Assembly: GCF_003970385.1 (NCBI RefSeq)
Contig: NZ_RXZH01000004.1
Span: 186,001-250,000, forward strand
Direction: 5' to 3'
Source of the DNA: Vibrio aquaticus
Lineage (GTDB): Bacteria; Pseudomonadota; Gammaproteobacteria; Enterobacterales; Vibrionaceae
Length of the DNA: 64,000 nt
Shown here: in pieces, positions 61,717-64,000 of the stretch
How positions within the stretch are numbered: the first letter of the stretch is position 1
How the letters are laid out: each line of letters begins with the position of its first letter
Notes under the pieces: model-generated
Seen by the model: only the letters and a program-made list of their open reading frames with translations
Database searches by the model: none
What the model was told of the DNA's origin: nothing
Program-made: the position numbers and the translations under genes

Positions 61717-62445
61717 ATGGCACGTTATCTTACAGAGCTTGATCCCGATGAAATCTGGTTCCCATCACCTTTTGATGCGCTCAATGACCCGAATGGGTTG
61801 CTCGCGGTCGGAGGCGACCTAGACCCAGCAAGGCTTCTGTTTGCCTATCAAAACGGTATCTTTCCTTGGTATGGCCCGGGAGAACCCATTTTATGGTGGA
61901 GTCCCTCTCCTCGTGCCACTTTCGATCCTAAGACATTTCATTGTTCAAGAAGTCTCAAAAGATTTCAAAAAAAGCATCAATATACTGTCAGTATCAACCA
62001 AGCCACCGACGATGTCATTGACTACTGTGCATCCACTCGCCCTGCAGAAGAAACTTGGCTCAATGACGATATGCGTGCCGCTTACAAACAATTAGCGACG
62101 CAAGGTCACTGTCATTCGGTCGAGGTATGGCACAATGAAAAGCTGATTGGGGGCATGTACGGTCTTTCTGTGGGGCAACTTTTTTGCGGTGAGTCGATGT
62201 TTAGTTTAGCGACCAACGCCTCTAAGGTAGCGCTGTGGTACTTTTGCGAACATTTTCAAAAGCATGGCGGGCAGCTGGTTGACTGCCAAGTATTAAATCC
62301 ACACACTGAGTCTTTGGGCGCAAAAGAGCTCGAACGTGAAGATTTCATGCAAAGGCTGCTATCCTTAAAAGAAGCGCCTTTAGCCGATGGTTGCTTTAAC
62401 AATCAATGGATAACCAATCTCAATGGGGAGATAGATGAGCTCTGA
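61717..62445 (+). CDS. aat: Leucyl/phenylalanyl-tRNA-protein transferase Aat
   Basis: 242 residues (E. coli 234). Aat adds Leu or Phe from tRNA to proteins with N-terminal Lys or Arg and so makes ClpS substrates. Family marks are LDPDEIWFPSPFDALNDPNGLLAVGGDLDPARLL (written in two parts: the first near residue 7, the second near 30), GIFPWYG, and LVDCQVLNPHTESLGA. The gene is in operon with bpt (11-base overlap) and is followed by infA. In E. coli the order clpA-infA-aat lies together. Here clpA is 41 kb away. Confidence 0.97.
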   Translation: MARYLTELDPDEIWFPSPFDALNDPNGLLAVGGDLDPARLLFAYQNGIFPWYGPGEPILWWSPSPRATFDPKTFHCSRSLKRFQKKHQYTVSINQATDDVIDYCASTRPAEETWLNDDMRAAYKQLATQGHCHSVEVWHNEKLIGGMYGLSVGQLFCGESMFSLATNASKVALWYFCEHFQKHGGQLVDCQVLNPHTESLGAKELEREDFMQRLLSLKEAPLADGCFNNQWITNLNGEIDEL

Positions 62446-63133
62446 TCTACAACAAATTCGTATAGGATTAACCGATTGCCACCCGTGCAGTTATCTCGCT
62501 GACCGTCAGGAGCGAGTGGCGGTGGCGCTTGATCCTGGAATGCACTGTGGTTCAAGCTATGAAGTGTTATTGGCGAATGGTTTTCGACGTAGCGGCGACA
62601 CCATTTATAAGCCTCACTGTGATCTTTGCCAATCTTGCCAAGCATTGCGTGTATCAGTCCCTGATTTTACCCAATCGAAAAGTCAAAAGCGCCTGTTCAA
62701 CAAAGCGAAATCTTTTGACTGGCAATTGAAAAGTGACATGGATACAGATTGGTTTGAATTGTACGCTCGATACATTGAAGCGCGCCACCAAAATGGTTCA
62801 ATGTACCCACCAAAGAAATCCGAATTTGCCTCTTTTTCTAACTGTGCTTGGCTTAATACGCAATACTTGCATGTCTATGATCACGGCAAGCTGATCGCCA
62901 TCGCAGTGACGGATATTCTGTCTAATAGCGCCAGTGCCTTCTACACCTTTTATGACCCAGACTATGAGATTTCACTCGGCACTCTAGGCGTCTTATATCA
63001 ATTGGAGTATTGCCAACAGCAAGGTAAGCAGTGGCTTTATTTGGGGTATCAGATCGATGAATGCCCTGCGATGAACTATAAAGTCCGATTTCAACGTCAT
63101 CAAAGGCTAGTAAATCAGCGTTGGCAAGGGTAG
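62435..63133 (+). CDS. bpt: Aspartate/glutamate leucyltransferase Bpt
   Basis: 232 residues. Bpt transfers Leu to N-terminal Asp or Glu. It is homologous to eukaryotic arginyltransferase ATE1 but uses Leu-tRNA. Marks: HPCSYLADRQERVAVALDP (17-35), GFRRSGDTIYKPHC, CQSCQALRV, and IEARHQNGSMYPP. Its start overlaps the aat stop by 11 bases, so both transferases are made together. E. coli lacks this enzyme, while Vibrio vulnificus has it (known from experiment). Confidence 0.96.
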   Translation: MSSDLQQIRIGLTDCHPCSYLADRQERVAVALDPGMHCGSSYEVLLANGFRRSGDTIYKPHCDLCQSCQALRVSVPDFTQSKSQKRLFNKAKSFDWQLKSDMDTDWFELYARYIEARHQNGSMYPPKKSEFASFSNCAWLNTQYLHVYDHGKLIAIAVTDILSNSASAFYTFYDPDYEISLGTLGVLYQLEYCQQQGKQWLYLGYQIDECPAMNYKVRFQRHQRLVNQRWQG

Positions 63134-63213
63134 AATACGCCCCAACTTTACTTAATTCATTTTTATCGGCATTATGCGCCGGTAAGAATTGTCCATTTTT
63201 AAAAGAGGATTAA

Positions 63214-63432
<219 letters not shown>

Positions 63433-63474
63433 TCTCTGACTGCCTAGCGCATTCCGAATTAGTCGAATACAGAC

Positions 63475-63505
63475 AAAAAAGCGAAGCCCAGTGCTTCGCT
63501 TTTTT
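63475..63505 (+). terminator. Terminator of infA
   Basis: Seven-base GC stem GCGAAGC / GCTTCGC with loop CCAGT, extended by six A-T pairs. Confidence 0.93.
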
Positions 63506-63776
63506 GTTTCCTAAAGTCATCCCAAACTCAAACAACATAAACAAGTATTGCTTCTACAATCCGCTTGTTTGAGATCTTCGCTAGCCCAAAGTTCATAGGC
63601 TAACGCATGCTTGTTCGCAATGCCCGTTCATGTTGTTCCAGAGTATGATTGGTTGCCTAAGAAGGTATTATGTAACATGCATGCGCTAAAACCGCTGATG
63701 TCACCACTGGCAAAAGAGCCAATTTAGCGGCTTGTGGAATAATACCTGCTTAGGTGACCACTTAAGATAAGAAAGG

Positions 63777-64000
63777 CTATTTACCTAGTGCTTCTTTATA
63801 ATGCACTCGACACACAGATACATAACGGTCGTTACCACCGATTGCGACTTGATCACCTTCAGCAATCGCCACACCATGTTCATCAGTACGGATAACCATG
63901 TTCGCTTTGCGGCCACAGTGACAAATGGTTTTTAACTCAACCAGTTTGTCTGCCCAAGAAAGTAGGTACTTACTGCCTTCAAAAAGCTCACCTAAGAAGT
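63777..64000 (-). CDS. tdk: Thymidine kinase, 3' part (runs off the window)
   Basis: 73 codons from the right edge to TAG 63777. The translated end reads [21 protein letters not shown], then [16 protein letters not shown], and [13 protein letters not shown]. This is the C-terminus of bacterial Tdk, with the zinc-ribbon Cys pairs (CHC and C...H) and the conserved YVSVCRVHY. Tdk salvages thymidine to dTMP. The start and the ATP-binding part lie outside the window. The 271-bp gap before it shows no feature apart from a weak inverted repeat at 63527-63573. Confidence 0.93.
   Translation of the reverse strand, partial: FLGELFEGSKYLLSWADKLVELKTICHCGRKANMVIRTDEHGVAIAEGDQVAIGGNDRYVSVCRVHYKEALGK

Noticed and set aside
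63527..63573. Inverted repeat CTCAAACAA / TTGTTTGAG downstream of infA
   Set aside because: 29-base spacer and AT-rich arms; likely chance, and the infA terminator before it is clear.
63620..63727. 35-codon ORF before tdk
   Set aside because: No ribosome site, no recognisable product, short length expected by chance.

Overview
The window is chromosomal DNA from a gammaproteobacterium of the genus Vibrio, and I would place it on the main chromosome. Four things support this: the gene order cmoM-mukFEB next to elyC, torR, torD, purR and tfoY; a c-di-GMP-I riboswitch in front of tfoY; a monomeric NADP isocitrate dehydrogenase; and a torECA trimethylamine-N-oxide (TMAO) reductase operon. Protein similarity (from memory) fits a species near V. 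parahaemolyticus or V. alginolyticus, but I cannot fix the species. I saw no rRNA, tRNA, prophage, insertion sequence or CRISPR array. Most of the window reads as stable core genome.

Layout. 1-4.0 kb: 5' part of cydA, with a promoter region carrying two perfect FNR boxes and an ArcA-like box, then ruvB, ruvA and ruvC. 4.1-8.2 kb: a lone GH36 alpha-galactosidase, an OmpU-type porin and a periplasmic binding protein. 8.3-12.2 kb: torA, torC and torE. 12.7-18.4 kb: a FetB-like permease, an inverted pair of DnaA-box sequences, a 55-residue small ORF, focA, a TIGR02647 protein, and a PACE efflux gene divergent from a LysR-SDR-YdcF operon. 18.5-21.8 kb: clpA, clpS and cspD. 21.9-27.0 kb: icd, rluE and aspS. 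27.3-30.2 kb: yecE, cmoA and cmoB. 30.4-33.7 kb: a three-gene set made of a retropepsin-like lipoprotein, an inactive transglutaminase with seven membrane segments, and an ATP-grasp ligase. 33.7-37.0 kb: a three-gene operon of a chemoreceptor, a porin and a small PstS-like protein. 37.2-44.5 kb: cmoM-mukF-mukE-mukB. 44.6-49.3 kb: elyC, torR, torD, purR and tfoY. 49.4-56.1 kb: TVP38 and DUF2007 proteins, a hydrolase, glgC-glgA and a GGDEF-like membrane protein. 56.3-64 kb: topA, yciN, aroA, a glycine-zipper protein, aat, bpt, infA and the 3' end of tdk.

Connections between loci. The TMAO system is split: the structural genes are at 8-12 kb, while the regulator torR and chaperone torD are divergent at 45.5-47 kb. 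No sensor torS is visible. The N-degron pathway is also split, with adaptor and unfoldase (clpS/clpA) at 18-21 kb and both aminoacyl-tRNA-protein transferases (aat/bpt) at 62-63 kb. All three cmo5U tRNA-modification methyltransferase genes (cmoA, cmoB, cmoM) are present. Respiratory and fermentative functions that respond to oxygen (cydA, tor, focA) recur.

The best candidates for undescribed biology are the ligase/transglutaminase/retropepsin set (30.4-33.7 kb) and the chemoreceptor-porin-binding-protein operon beside it. Smaller items are a degenerate GGDEF protein upstream of the glycogen genes, the inverted DnaA boxes, and a roughly 95-105 bp intergenic repeat with terminal inverted ends present three times.
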